Assembly (NCBI GenBank): GCA_020161365.1
Contig: JAIUNU010000015.1
Span: 60,748-124,747 of the forward strand
DNA: 64,000 nucleotides
Origin: Pseudomonadota bacterium
GTDB taxonomy: Bacteria > Pseudomonadota > Alphaproteobacteria > Caulobacterales > Caulobacteraceae
Direction: 5' to 3'
Below, piece after piece: positions 36,202 through 45,017 of this stretch. The notes below the pieces were generated by a model that saw only the letters and a program-made list of their open reading frames with translations, did not search any database and was not told where the DNA came from. How positions within the stretch are numbered: position 1 is the stretch's first letter; each line of letters begins with the position of its first letter. The translations under genes were made by a program, and so were the position numbers.

Positions 36202-36904
36202 ACCAGCCTCGGCGGCGGATGTTGTTGAAGCTGTCGGTGGTGTGACAGGCGTAGCATTGTTCGACGCGCGCCTTGGAGCCGGCGGCGCGCTGGGAGACCA
36301 TGCTGAAGTGCTCCATGAAATGACTGGGCGGCGCGGTGTGGCACTCCGAGCATTGCGTCGAGCTGACCGACGGATGCCGGAAGTTGGGAACCTTCCAACT
36401 GCTGGTCGCGTGGCAGCTGGCGCAGTCCTGGCCGAAGAGTCCCAGATGCGGATCGCGGACGGAATGGCAGCTTGCGCAATTGAGCGCGGCTTCGGGCGGA
36501 AAGGCGTGCGGATTGGGTGGCGAAACAGCCGGCCCTCGCCACACCGCCGGATCGAGCAACGCCTGATGGTCCATCTTGACGATGGCGCGCGCGCCTTCGT
36601 GCTCGACGTGGCAAGCCGTGCACTCCTTGGCCTGGGCATGGAACTGGGTCGACTGTTTGTTTCCGAAATCGGTGCTCGCGTGGCAGGCGACGCAGGTCTT
36701 GCTCTCCACGCCCTTGAGAGGCGTGTGGCAACTGGCGCACTGCGCGCCGAAGGCTTGGTGGGCCGGCGACAGGGGGCCTGGCGCGACAAGCTGAGCCACC
36801 GGTCCGGCGCCGGGCGGCGCGCTTGTCTGCATCATCGCCGCGACGCCCAGGAGCGCCAGGCCGGCGGCGACAAAGATCCAGTAGAGGAGGCGGTCCCGCA
36901 TCAT
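36188..36904 (-). CDS. Membrane-anchored heptahaem cytochrome c
   Basis: A 238-aa protein with one N-terminal membrane anchor (residues 6-24) and seven CxxCH haem sites (CASCH, CVACH, CTACH, CASCH, CASCH, CSECH, CYACH) in the periplasm. It resembles the cytochrome c3/NapC-NirT style multihaem proteins that carry electrons through the periplasm. ATG at 36904 overlaps the stop of the b-type membrane gene (ATGA). With the flavoprotein and b-type protein upstream it would form a route for electrons from NAD(P)H to periplasmic acceptors. Confidence 0.87.
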   Translation of the reverse strand: MMRDRLLYWIFVAAGLALLGVAAMMQTSAPPGAGPVAQLVAPGPLSPAHQAFGAQCASCHTPLKGVESKTCVACHASTDFGNKQSTQFHAQAKECTACHVEHEGARAIVKMDHQALLDPAVWRGPAVSPPNPHAFPPEAALNCASCHSVRDPHLGLFGQDCASCHATSSWKVPNFRHPSVSSTQCSECHTAPPSHFMEHFSMVSQRAAGSKARVEQCYACHTTDSFNNIRRRGWYDHH

Positions 36905-37623
36905 AGCCAGCGCAGCCCGAAATAGATGGCCGCGGCGATGTGCAAAAGCAGCACCAGGTAGACCAGCGCCCCCAGGACAGCGTGCAGCCACCGCCAACGC
37001 GACAACAGCCGGTTGGTCGCACCCTCCGCGCGGATGGCGAACTCGGTGTCGGCCAAGGCCGCGGCCAGGGCCTCGGCCCCATCGGGCGGCGGCGCCGGCG
37101 GTTCGCCGGCGACGAAGAACAGCCGCTTCCAGCGGGAAAGCGCAACGGCCGCCGCCGTCGGCGCCGGGGGCGCCGGCAGGTGGAGATACGCCGCTTGCAG
37201 GGACGCCAGCTCGGAGCGGCGGCCGCGCAGGGCCCGCGCCGTCTGCGCCAGCAGGTAGCGGCCGACGAAGCCGCTGAGGACCGTCAGCAGCACAAGGCCG
37301 GTCAGCGTTAGGCCGACGGGGCTGCCGAACTTGTGGGCGGCATGAACCAACCCCAGGATCGGAGCCAGCACGCCCGCATACACATGCAGGGCCAGCAGCG
37401 TCGGCTTGCTGACGAACCGGCCTGTCCACCGTTCCGCCGCCTTGACGTGCTTGACCACCACATAGGGCAGGGTCAGCAGCATGAGGACGGCGGCGACGAC
37501 GCCGATGACGCCGCCGACCAGGCTGCCGGGAAAGCGCGGCGCGACGTGCAGGACGTAGCCCAGCGGAAAGAGCAGCAGGAAGGCCACAAGCAGGCCGACG
37601 GCCATGTCGCCGCGCTCGCGCAT
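36901..37623 (-). CDS. Membrane b-type cytochrome, two-haem pattern
   Basis: A 240-aa protein with five or six transmembrane helices. Two helices carry histidine pairs exactly 14 residues apart, His80/His94 and His214/His228, the spacing for two stacked b haems as in ferric reductase/cytochrome b561 type proteins. A soluble loop of about 80 residues lies between. I recognise no closer family. It is coupled on both sides (TGATG with the flavoprotein, ATGA with the heptahaem protein) and would carry electrons across the membrane. Confidence 0.75.
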   Translation of the reverse strand: MRERGDMAVGLLVAFLLLFPLGYVLHVAPRFPGSLVGGVIGVVAAVLMLLTLPYVVVKHVKAAERWTGRFVSKPTLLALHVYAGVLAPILGLVHAAHKFGSPVGLTLTGLVLLTVLSGFVGRYLLAQTARALRGRRSELASLQAAYLHLPAPPAPTAAAVALSRWKRLFFVAGEPPAPPPDGAEALAAALADTEFAIRAEGATNRLLSRWRWLHAVLGALVYLVLLLHIAAAIYFGLRWL

Positions 37624-39542
37624 CAGGCCTCCACCACGAGCGGCTGGCCCGTGCTCTTGGCCTGGCAGGCCAGGATGTAGCCCTTGGCCTTGTCGGCGGG
37701 ATCCAGGCCGGTCTCCACCGCCATGGTGACCTCGCCCGAAATCAGCCGGGTGACACAGACGCCGCATTCACCCGAGCGGCAGGCATAGGGGATTTCCACC
37801 CCCGCGCCCTCCGCGGCTTCCAGGACGGTCTGGCCGGCGGGGAGCGGGGCCGACACGCCCGCCACGGAAAAGGTGATGGTGGCCGCGGCGACCGCCGGCG
37901 TGGGGGGCGCGACGACGCTCGGGGATGACGGCGCGGGGGGCGGCGCCTTGACCTCGAGCTCGGCCGCGTCGGCGGGCAGCGACGCGGGCCCGAAGGCTTC
38001 GGTGTGAAGTTGAGCGTCCGGGACGCCCAGAGCGGCCAGCTCCCGGCGCATCGCGGCCATCATGCCCGGCGGCCCGCACATGTGAATGCGGCGGCGGGCG
38101 ATGTCTGGGACCGCGTCGAGCAGCATCTGGCGGGTGAGCGGGCCTTGCGGCCCCAGCCAGACCGTGCCGGCCGAGCGTCGCATGGCCGCCATCACGTGCA
38201 GATTGGAGAACCGCCGCTCGAGCCGCTCGAGCTCCTCGCGGAAGACGAATTCGTCGGTCGAACGGGCGCCGTACAGGAAGAAGATCTCGCCCGACCAAGC
38301 CGTGTCGGTCAGGTAGCGCAGGACCGACATCATGGGGGTGATGCCGACCCCGCCGGCGATCAGCACGATGCTGTCGGCGTCGGTTCCGGTGAAGGTGAAC
38401 GCGCCGAAGGGGCCCGTCGTCTTCAGCAGGTCGCCGACGGCGACCTTGTCGTGCAGAAAGCACGACACGACGCCCTGCTCCTCGCGCTTGACCGTTAGCT
38501 CGACATAGGCGCGCTGCGTCGGCGAGGAGGCGATGGTGTAGGATCGCCGCGAGGGCTTGCCATCCACCGGCTCCACCTCGACCTGGAGAAACTGGCCGGG
38601 CAGAAAATCGAAGGGCAGCCGATCGGCGGCCGGGTCGGCCAGCCGGAAGGTCTGAATCGTCGGCGTCTCCCGCACGATCTGGACCACCCGCAACGGGCCA
38701 GACCAGCTCCTGGGCTTGCGCAGCGACGCCCCGGCGGGCGGCGCGGCGTTGCTCGGCGTGAGCGTTTCAGCGCCCGGCTCAACGGCCGCCGCCTGGCGTG
38801 GCGAGGCCGTCGCGGTCGCCGGGGCGGGCGCGGGGGCCGTCGACCCGCCGGCGTCGACGATCTTGCGGACCCGCCGCAGGCGCGCGACCTGCAGGCCCAG
38901 CAGCATCGCGCTGACCATCGCCAGGACGAACATCAGCATGAAATGGGGCGGCGAGACGCCGAGCCACCGGATCGGCGCCGCGTGCGGCGGCGCGCCCAGG
39001 CTCATCTGATCCCGAAACCAGGTGATCGCCGCCGGCTGCGGGGACGCGCCGCGGTCGAGGGCGGCGAGCGCGGCCGATCCGCTCGCGAAGAGGTCGCTTG
39101 CTTCACGCAGGCGCCGCGCCGCGCTCGCCCGGGCGGCCGGATCTTCGGACCGCGCGGCGGCGGAGGCCTCGGCGGCCATGGCCAGTCCGCGCTCCACGCG
39201 CGCTTGGGCCTCGCCCATCAACCGGTTGCGCCCCTCGGCGCTGAGCGACGGGGCGGCGAGCAGTTGTGAGACGAAGGGCGTGCGCCGGGCGCCATGCTCG
39301 CCTTCGCCCTCCATCATCTCGTCCATCATTCCGCTCATGCCGGCTGCCGCGGGGCTCGGCGCGGCGCCCATGACGCCGGCGTCCGCCATCGCGCCGCCTT
39401 GCGCGCCCGGATGGTGGGCCGCGTGCTCGTCGCCTTCCTGGGCGATGGCCGCCGTCGAAAGCAGAAGGCAGGCGGCGGCCAGACCCAAGCTCCATCCCTG
39501 TCGGCTGGTCGTGCCGCGCATCGGGCTTGCCCTCGTCTTCAC
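37623..39542 (-). CDS. Membrane FAD/NAD(P)/2Fe-2S oxidoreductase with periplasmic Met/His-rich head
   Basis: A 639-aa protein with an unusual layout. A signal-like segment (to about residue 35) is followed by a periplasmic head of ~165 residues that begins EHAAHHPGAQGGAM and MSGMMDEMMEG. One membrane helix follows (about 200-222). The rest is cytoplasmic: a ferredoxin-NADP reductase unit (RSYTIASSP, GGVGITPMMSVL, MCGPPGMM) and a plant-type 2Fe-2S domain with Cys588, 593, 596 and 626. It would take electrons from NAD(P)H to the b-type protein. GTG at 39542 overlaps the previous stop; ATG at 39521 is an alternative. Confidence 0.83.
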   Translation of the reverse strand: MKTRASPMRGTTSRQGWSLGLAAACLLLSTAAIAQEGDEHAAHHPGAQGGAMADAGVMGAAPSPAAAGMSGMMDEMMEGEGEHGARRTPFVSQLLAAPSLSAEGRNRLMGEAQARVERGLAMAAEASAAARSEDPAARASAARRLREASDLFASGSAALAALDRGASPQPAAITWFRDQMSLGAPPHAAPIRWLGVSPPHFMLMFVLAMVSAMLLGLQVARLRRVRKIVDAGGSTAPAPAPATATASPRQAAAVEPGAETLTPSNAAPPAGASLRKPRSWSGPLRVVQIVRETPTIQTFRLADPAADRLPFDFLPGQFLQVEVEPVDGKPSRRSYTIASSPTQRAYVELTVKREEQGVVSCFLHDKVAVGDLLKTTGPFGAFTFTGTDADSIVLIAGGVGITPMMSVLRYLTDTAWSGEIFFLYGARSTDEFVFREELERLERRFSNLHVMAAMRRSAGTVWLGPQGPLTRQMLLDAVPDIARRRIHMCGPPGMMAAMRRELAALGVPDAQLHTEAFGPASLPADAAELEVKAPPPAPSSPSVVAPPTPAVAAATITFSVAGVSAPLPAGQTVLEAAEGAGVEIPYACRSGECGVCVTRLISGEVTMAVETGLDPADKAKGYILACQAKSTGQPLVVEA

Positions 39543-39919
39543 ATGTCCTTCATCGGAGCCGATGGGCTCATCGGCGCGGCGTCGGGTTGGGGCGTCGTCC
39601 CCGTGGCCGCGCCGCCCTGGCGCATGGCGTGGTGATCCATCTCCTGACGATGATGGCGCTCCATCGTCGCCGCGTCGTGATCGGCGTCATGTTGCCCGGC
39701 GGCGTTGTTCGAAGGCGCCGTCGAGCCGCCGACGCCGGGATCCGGATCGGCGGCGCTGGGGACCGGGGCCGCGGCGGGCGACGGGGCCGGGGCCTGGACC
39801 GAGGCCGCGGGCGGCGGGGGCTCAGCGCCCTTGTCGCCGCAGGCGGTGAGGGCGAGCGCCGCGGCGCCGATCACAAGCGCCTGGATGGGCGCGCGAAGTG
39901 TGTGGCGGATGTCGATCAT
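39539..39919 (-). CDS. Met/His-rich lipoprotein
   Basis: A 126-aa exported protein with a lipobox (ALTAC near residue 26). The mature part is Ala/Pro-rich, then His-rich (QHDADHDAATMERHHRQEMDHH, given as a stretch of acidic and histidine residues) and ends PMKDM, the same ending as the protein at 34845. No known family. Probably tethered to the membrane and binds copper. GGGAGGAA precedes the ATG at 39919. The stop overlaps the GTG of the flavoprotein. Confidence 0.7.
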   Translation of the reverse strand: MIDIRHTLRAPIQALVIGAAALALTACGDKGAEPPPPAASVQAPAPSPAAAPVPSAADPDPGVGGSTAPSNNAAGQHDADHDAATMERHHRQEMDHHAMRQGGAATGTTPQPDAAPMSPSAPMKDM

Positions 39920-40051
39920 GGCAAGTTCCTCCCTGGAGATCATGGGCTCGACACCGATGGCCTTCGCCGCGGACGGGCGCGCCAGGGGCGAGCGGTGGAG
40001 CCGGCGAGGTCGCCGGCCAAGGATTGAAGTGTCGCCGCGCGCCCGGGCGGG

Positions 40052-40501
40052 TCAGAGCGCCTCCCGCGGTGCGTCGCCGCGGGCGTCCGACCGCCGGACC
40101 CGTCTTTCGGCGAGGAAGGCCAGGATCGGACAGTCCGAGGCCGCCACGTCCATCGGGCAATCGTCGGCCAGCGCGCTGAGCACGTCACGGATATCCGACA
40201 GCCGCTGAATGCGGCGTTCGGCGTCGCGGATCTTCTCGCGGGTGATCTCCAGCACCGCCGACGCCTTGGCGGTGTCGGAGGCTTGAAGCGCGAGCAGGTC
40301 GGCGGTTTCGGCGAGCGTGAAGCCGAGCTCCTGCGCGGCCCGGATGAAATGGAGCCGCAGGAGGTCGGCGTCCTCATAGACACGGTAGCCGGCGCCGGTC
40401 CTGCCCGGATCGCGCAGCAGGCCGGTGCGCTCGTAGTACCGGATCGTATCGCGCCGCACGCCGGCGGCTGCGGCGAACGCGCCGATCTTGAAGGTCGTCA
40501 T
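40052..40501 (-). CDS. MerR-family regulator, copper-like
   Basis: A 149-aa MerR protein: HTH at residues 3-72 (DTIRYYERTGLLRDPG) and a C-terminal metal loop with Cys115 and Cys124 (DDCPMDVAASDCPIL). There is no cysteine near position 79, where Zn/Cd/Hg/Pb sensors have one, which points to a monovalent (Cu/Ag) sensor like CueR, though the loop is one residue longer than CueR's. It lies inside the electron-transfer/copper operon and may regulate it. Confidence 0.85.
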   Translation of the reverse strand: MTTFKIGAFAAAAGVRRDTIRYYERTGLLRDPGRTGAGYRVYEDADLLRLHFIRAAQELGFTLAETADLLALQASDTAKASAVLEITREKIRDAERRIQRLSDIRDVLSALADDCPMDVAASDCPILAFLAERRVRRSDARGDAPREAL

Positions 40502-40617
40502 GATACTCGTCGCCTCGCTCGTTGGACGAAAGCCCAAGGTCAGCGGAGGGGCGCGCCCGCCGGTCGCTCCGGCGAGACGGCGTGGGCCATCCCGCCGCTG
40601 GCGAACCGATCGCCCGC

Positions 40618-40971
40618 TCAGTTCTTGCGCAGCTCGACGATGTCGTGCTTGGCCGGCGTACCGTCGGTGACCGTGACATGGGCGAAGTGGTCGTCGAAGA
40701 CGTGGTCGATCTTCACGTGCCCGACGAGGTCGCGCCGATAGGACGGCGGGGCCTTGTTGGGCCCCGGCAGCTGCTTGACGCGGTAGACTTCCAGGGTCTG
40801 GCCGACCTCGGCGCCGTCCGCCTTGCCGATGCAGATCACGGTGCCGTTGCTGTCGTTCGCGACGATCGAGCCCTTCATGAAGAAGGTGTGGCCGATCCCT
40901 TGCGCCAGAACCGGCGTCGCACTGAGCATCGCGACGCCGGCCAAGGCGGCGATGACGGACTTTTTGATCAT
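40618..40971 (-). CDS. Exported protein of copper regions, unknown function
   Basis: A 117-aa protein with signal peptide (to residue 23, PVLAQ). The mature part is beta-rich, with KGSIVANDSNGTVICIGK, VGQTLEVYRV and a C-terminal FDDHFAHVTVTDG then HDIVEL. It has one cysteine and several histidines. I do not know the family. It is the first gene of the operon running to 34845, with two putative boxes upstream (41050-41086). A small barrel that binds metal is possible but not shown. Confidence 0.75.
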   Translation of the reverse strand: MIKKSVIAALAGVAMLSATPVLAQGIGHTFFMKGSIVANDSNGTVICIGKADGAEVGQTLEVYRVKQLPGPNKAPPSYRRDLVGHVKIDHVFDDHFAHVTVTDGTPAKHDIVELRKN

Positions 40972-41107
40972 CTTCGACTCCTTAGATGTGTAGGTTTGGC
41001 CGCCGCTTGATGATCGACGGGAAGAAGCTGTTCTTCGAGTCTAGGACTAGGGTCCTACGTCCCAGGTCGGAATACGTAGATTCCGAAGCGTAGACCTCGC
41101 CCCACTC
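40972..41107 (-). promoter_or_regulatory. Control region of the copper-storage/electron-transfer operon
   Basis: It contains the inverted repeat TCGGAAT-CTACGT-ATTCCGA (minus-strand sense, 41067-41086; 7-bp perfect arms) enclosing TACGTA, and a second GACGTAGGACCC (minus-strand sense, 41050-41061). Both resemble the TACGTA-GACC element seen elsewhere. No gene is apparent. Confidence 0.45.
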
Positions 41108-42546
41108 CTAGCTGGTTGATGACCCCGCAGCGAGAAGCTGGACTGGTGTCAGCTTAGGCATGGCCGGATAGGTCAGGCCTTCGCGCTTCAGCCACTCCTG
41201 CAACTGCAGCGTAGACTCGTGGTCTGCCCTTAGGCTGGGGTCGGGTGTTTGCGGGTCGATGATCAGAGCGCCGTAGAGACCCTGCCCCTGCTGGCGGTCG
41301 ACATGGTCGTGAGAGTGATAGAGGTAGGTGCCGCTCTGCACCGCCGTAAAGGCGTAGCGATAGACTTGGCCGTTTTTGATGGGGGCCTGGGTGATCATCG
41401 CCGAGCCGTCCATCACATTGGGCAGGATCAAGCCGTGCCAATGAACAGTGGTGGTCTCGGGCAGCCGATTGATCACGTCGATGCGAACCTTGTCTCCCTG
41501 ATTGAAGCGGATCGTCGGGCCGGGAACCTGGCCGTTGTAGCCATAGGCGTCGACGGTGACGCCAGGCAGGATGGTCCAGCCGAATACAGAGGTCTCCATT
41601 TGGAAGACCTTGACGCCGTTCTCCATGCGAAAGGGCAGGGGACGCGCACCTCGCACCTCAACGCCGTAGGTCACTTTGACCTGTCGTGGATCTACCGCAG
41701 CCATATCGATCATGGCTTCGGCCGGAGTGTCGCGACCCATAATCATGCCGGGCGGCGTGAGCGTCGTGCGCCTGCGCGGCATGGTCTTGGTCGACGGACA
41801 TCTGGTGACCGGCGTGCCCACCGTGCGCCGTCTGCGCCTTGGCGGCCCCCTTGTTCGTCAGATCAAACTTCGTGCCTGAGGGGCGCTGGGTCATCAAGCC
41901 GTGTTTGAGCGACTTGGAGACCAGCCAGACATTGGACGGGAAAGCCAGGGCGAAGCCGGCGATCACGCCCACACTCATCACGCCCCAGAAGATCAGTTCG
42001 GTGGGGACCATGGCGCGCATGTCACGCCCTATCATCAGGAAGCTCATCACCGGCGCCATGCCCGCCATCATGAAGTTCATGCTGATCAGTTCGGGCACGA
42101 AGCTGCGGCGGACGTTCTCCCAATAGGTCCCGCCCATCATCGACTTCATGAACAGGGCCTGGAAGATAAAGAGGCCGAAGGCGAAGCCGAAAATGTATTC
42201 GACGATCAGGTCCAGCCACATCGGCAGGCTCAGGGCAGCGGTGATGACCGCCGCCAGGATGATTCCGGTCGCATCGCCCGCGATGCAGTGGATGGTGGAG
42301 CCGACACCTTGCTTCCAGAGCGGCTTGACGAAATCCTCGTGCTCGCCGGGCCTAGGCTCCTTGTCGGCCAAGACATACAGCAGGAACCCGATCGGACCGG
42401 TGTAGAGCGTCACCAGGATGAAGCCCCACTTCATCACCCCCGGTTCGGGATTGTTTCGATACCGATCGATCCGCGACATAGGCCGTGCACAGCGCGGCAA
42501 CCACGAACCAGCCCACAAGGAAGTAGTCGATCGGTTGGATCAGCAT
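41108..42546 (-). pseudogene. Broken DUF4396-multicopper oxidase fusion
   Basis: Three pieces in different frames. (a) 42546 to about 42475: MLIQPIDYFLVGWFVV and AALCTAYVA, the DUF4396 N-terminus. (b) about 42475-41750, one frame off: YRNNPEPGVMKWGFILVTLY through SKSLKHGLMTQRP, the rest of DUF4396. (c) about 41770-41108: PPGMIMGRDTPAEAMIDMAA then a cupredoxin domain with VHWHGLILPN and YLYHSHDH. Intact relatives join these through a further transmembrane spacer, missing here, and continue past residue ~600; this one stops after PKLTPVQLLAAG. Two frameshifts, a lost linker and a cut C-terminus mean no full protein. Part (b) could still yield a membrane fragment. Confidence 0.75.
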
Positions 42547-42562
42547 CAACGCGCCCTGCCGT

Positions 42563-42593
42563 AATAAAGATTCCAATGATGGGAAGGGTGATG
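42563..42593 (-). promoter_or_regulatory. Degenerate CueR-type operator upstream of the broken fusion
   Basis: The minus strand has the 19-base spacer CCTTCCCATCATTGGAATC ahead of a -10-like TTTATT (42563-42568), but a poor -35 (CATCAC). The plus-strand core CAATGATGGGAAGG matches the operators at 46104 and 49992. Confidence 0.4.
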
Positions 42594-42724
42594 CTAGGAT
42601 AAATTCATCGTTCCTTGCTCTCGACCAGACAACGGCGAATGAGCGGGCAAGGTCGCCAGCGTCTTGACTTGGAAAGCAAGGCAGGGCCGCCTATTGACCA
42701 AGGGTGTAGTCGGGGGAATCTGGA

Positions 42725-44005
42725 TTGTCTGACGATTTGATGCGCGACCTCCTGCGGCGTTGGCGCGAAGACCCCCGAGGCGCCTATCGAACCTGGTTTC
42801 TCTGGGAGGATCGGATCAAGAACTTCCGCTCCATCCGGCGTGGCGTGCAGCAAGTCGCCGAAGAGATCGCCGATGGCCGGTTCGGCGTGGCCTATCGGGG
42901 CTCCTCCCTTGAAACCGTGGTCCATTCGATCGCCGAGCAACGCCAAGTCTTCAAAGGCGCGGATCATGCCTTCCTCTGGAAGCCCAAGCTTCGCATCCCC
43001 GATATCTACGAGCATCCCAGCAACCAGCGGGCCTTCGGGCGCCTGCTGGACGCCTGCGTCTGCTGCGACACCGCCGAGCATGTGCTGGCCGAGATTCACC
43101 GCATCGACGCCCTGCAAATAAAAGGGCTGGGACCTGCGGTCGCCAACATCCTCTACTTCCTGCACCCGACGATCGCCCCGCCGTTCAACACCGCGATCGT
43201 GCGCGGCTACAACGCTCTGTTCGGCGCGAACGTGAAGCTGGGACGTTGGGAGCAGTATCTGGCCATGCGGCAGGGCCTGATGGCCTTCAACGCCAAGCAT
43301 CGCGATCTGTTGTCCAACGATCTGGGCGCGGTCGCGGCCTTCTGCTTCGATATCGGCATGGGTCTCTACGCGCCACCGCCACGCCAAGACGATGAGGCCG
43401 CCCTTGCGTCCTGGCGCCAGGACCTTGCCAAGGTCCGGCAGGCGGCCGTGCTCAAGCCTACCTCAGAGCAGGACGAGCGCACCCACACCCAAGTCCAAGG
43501 TTGGCTGCGCGATCTGGGCCTGGCGCTGGGATACAAGGTGTTCATCGCTCAGAACGACCAGGGACGTCTCTATGAGGACGGAAAGCTGGGCGAAGGATGT
43601 ATGGCGCGCTTGGGCCCCAAGCTCGAATCCGCTGCTGGCGCGGACGCCGTGCGATTGATCGACGTGCTGTGGTTGTCCGACCCCGACAGCATCATCGCCG
43701 CTTTCGAGGTCGAGCATAGCACTTCGATCTATTCGGGTATCGTGCGCATGCTCGACTTGGCGCTCGGCGGCGCGGCCGACAGTCTGCACGCCCTCTATCT
43801 GGTCGCCCCCGACAAGCGCGAAGCCGACGTCCGAGCGCAGATCGCTCGTCCAGCCTTCAGCCGGATCGGTGATCTTTCGGTCCGCTATCTGCCCTACGGC
43901 GAACTGGAAAAGCACCGCGAGGCGATGGGGCGATTTGGCGCGGGCATCCGGGCGTTGGAGACGGTGTCTCACAGGCTCACGTCCGGTGAGGGGCCGTTGG
44001 CCTAA
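42725..44005 (+). CDS. HhH and PD-(D/E)XK-like protein, unknown function
   Basis: A 426-aa soluble protein I cannot name. Residues 128-149 (RIDALQIKGLGPAVANILYF is one contiguous part) resemble a helix-hairpin-helix DNA-binding motif. The C-terminal half has RLIDVLWL (Asp313), AFEVEHST (Glu328, Glu330) and SIYSGIVRMLDLAL, a pattern like PD-(D/E)XK nucleases in which ExE replaces ExK. This suggests DNA cleavage or a DNA-end function. TTG at 42725 is taken because GGGGGA lies seven bases upstream; ATG at 42740 is an alternative. No methyltransferase is adjacent. It ends convergently with the sigma factor (4-base overlap). Confidence 0.65.
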   Translation: MSDDLMRDLLRRWREDPRGAYRTWFLWEDRIKNFRSIRRGVQQVAEEIADGRFGVAYRGSSLETVVHSIAEQRQVFKGADHAFLWKPKLRIPDIYEHPSNQRAFGRLLDACVCCDTAEHVLAEIHRIDALQIKGLGPAVANILYFLHPTIAPPFNTAIVRGYNALFGANVKLGRWEQYLAMRQGLMAFNAKHRDLLSNDLGAVAAFCFDIGMGLYAPPPRQDDEAALASWRQDLAKVRQAAVLKPTSEQDERTHTQVQGWLRDLGLALGYKVFIAQNDQGRLYEDGKLGEGCMARLGPKLESAAGADAVRLIDVLWLSDPDSIIAAFEVEHSTSIYSGIVRMLDLALGGAADSLHALYLVAPDKREADVRAQIARPAFSRIGDLSVRYLPYGELEKHREAMGRFGAGIRALETVSHRLTSGEGPLA

Positions 44006-44580
44006 CGATCGCGGAAGGCTTCAGGGTCTAACGTTGTCGCCAGGGTCTTGCGGGCGCGGTAGATTCGGGTTTCGACGGCTTTGGCTGTGACGCCCAGGAT
44101 GGCGGCGGCCTCCTCATGGGACAGGCCCTCGAAAGCGGTGAGCACAAGCGGAGCCTTCAAGGCGTCGGGAAGTTTCGCAACCGCCTGCTCCAACAGGCCC
44201 ATGGTTTGGCGTTGGCGCAACTGGTCGTCGGCCGCGAGGCCTGGATCGACCGCACGGGCCAGCGCATCGTCCGGCGCGACGGAGCCGAAGAAGAAGCGAC
44301 GCACAGCCATCTTGCGCCCGCGGTCGCGGGCCTTGTTGATGGCGATGGTGCGCAGCCAGGGACCGAAAGCGCGCGCGGGATCGTAGCGGCCCAGCGCCGC
44401 CCAGGCCGCAACGAACGCCTCATGCACGGCCTCATACGCTTCGTCGGCATCGCCGGTGTAGCGTCGCAGCAATCGGTAGAGGGCTTCCTTGTGTCGACCA
44501 ACCAGAAGCGCGAACGCGCGCTCGTCGCCCTTCGCGGCTTGACCCGCGAGCACCTCGTCGGTTGGCGTCGCCGCGGTCAC
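44002..44580 (-). CDS. ECF sigma factor, CnrH-like
   Basis: A 192-aa ECF sigma factor with region 2 (AFALLVGRHKEALYRLLRR and later AFGPWLRTIAINKARD) and region 4 (LPDALKAPLVLTAFEGLSHE then EEAAAILGVTAKAVE). Length equals CnrH (191 aa). Its ATG overlaps the stop of the CnrX-like gene and gene order matches cnrYXH. It would direct RNA polymerase to resistance promoters once released from the CnrY-like anti-sigma. No cnrCBA genes follow here. Confidence 0.88.
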   Translation of the reverse strand: MTAATPTDEVLAGQAAKGDERAFALLVGRHKEALYRLLRRYTGDADEAYEAVHEAFVAAWAALGRYDPARAFGPWLRTIAINKARDRGRKMAVRRFFFGSVAPDDALARAVDPGLAADDQLRQRQTMGLLEQAVAKLPDALKAPLVLTAFEGLSHEEAAAILGVTAKAVETRIYRARKTLATTLDPEAFRDR

Positions 44581-45017
44581 TGCGCCTGTTCGGTAAGGTT
44601 CTTGACGACTGTATCGTCGAAACGCGCGGCTTGCTGCGGAGTGAGCACAGCGCGCATGGCGATCACATGCTGAATGCTTTCCTTTTGCAAAGCGCCCATC
44701 GCCATGTGGAAGCGATCAATCGCTGCCTGCACCTTGGGCGTATAGCTGTGCTGTTCCTGGATGGCCTGGGCCAGCTCGGCGTTGGCGGCCCGCATCTCCG
44801 CTTCCAGCGCCTTGCGCCTTGCCGCGTACTGACGCTCCAAGCCGTCGATGCGCTGCTCTTGGTCGGGCGTCAGATCGAGTTTCTCGTGAACCATCTGGTG
44901 CAGCGGCGTGGCGTGATGCATGCGGCGAACGACATATTGCCCACCGGCCCAAGCGCCTATCGCGGCGGCGAGGGTCGATAGCACCAGCGTAAGGACGATA
45001 CTGCGGGTGATGCTCAC
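44577..45017 (-). CDS. Periplasmic metal sensor, CnrX-like
   Basis: A 146-aa membrane-anchored periplasmic protein (helix at residues 7-28) with a helical hairpin. His40, His44, Glu61, His117 and Met121 match CnrX His42, His46, Glu63, His119 and Met123, all shifted by two, so the full Ni(II)/Co(II) site is present. It would sense Ni/Co and signal to the CnrY-like protein. GTG start overlaps the upstream stop (GTGA) and its stop overlaps the sigma-factor ATG. The residue match is made from memory of CnrX numbering. Confidence 0.82.
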   Translation of the reverse strand: MSITRSIVLTLVLSTLAAAIGAWAGGQYVVRRMHHATPLHQMVHEKLDLTPDQEQRIDGLERQYAARRKALEAEMRAANAELAQAIQEQHSYTPKVQAAIDRFHMAMGALQKESIQHVIAMRAVLTPQQAARFDDTVVKNLTEQAQ

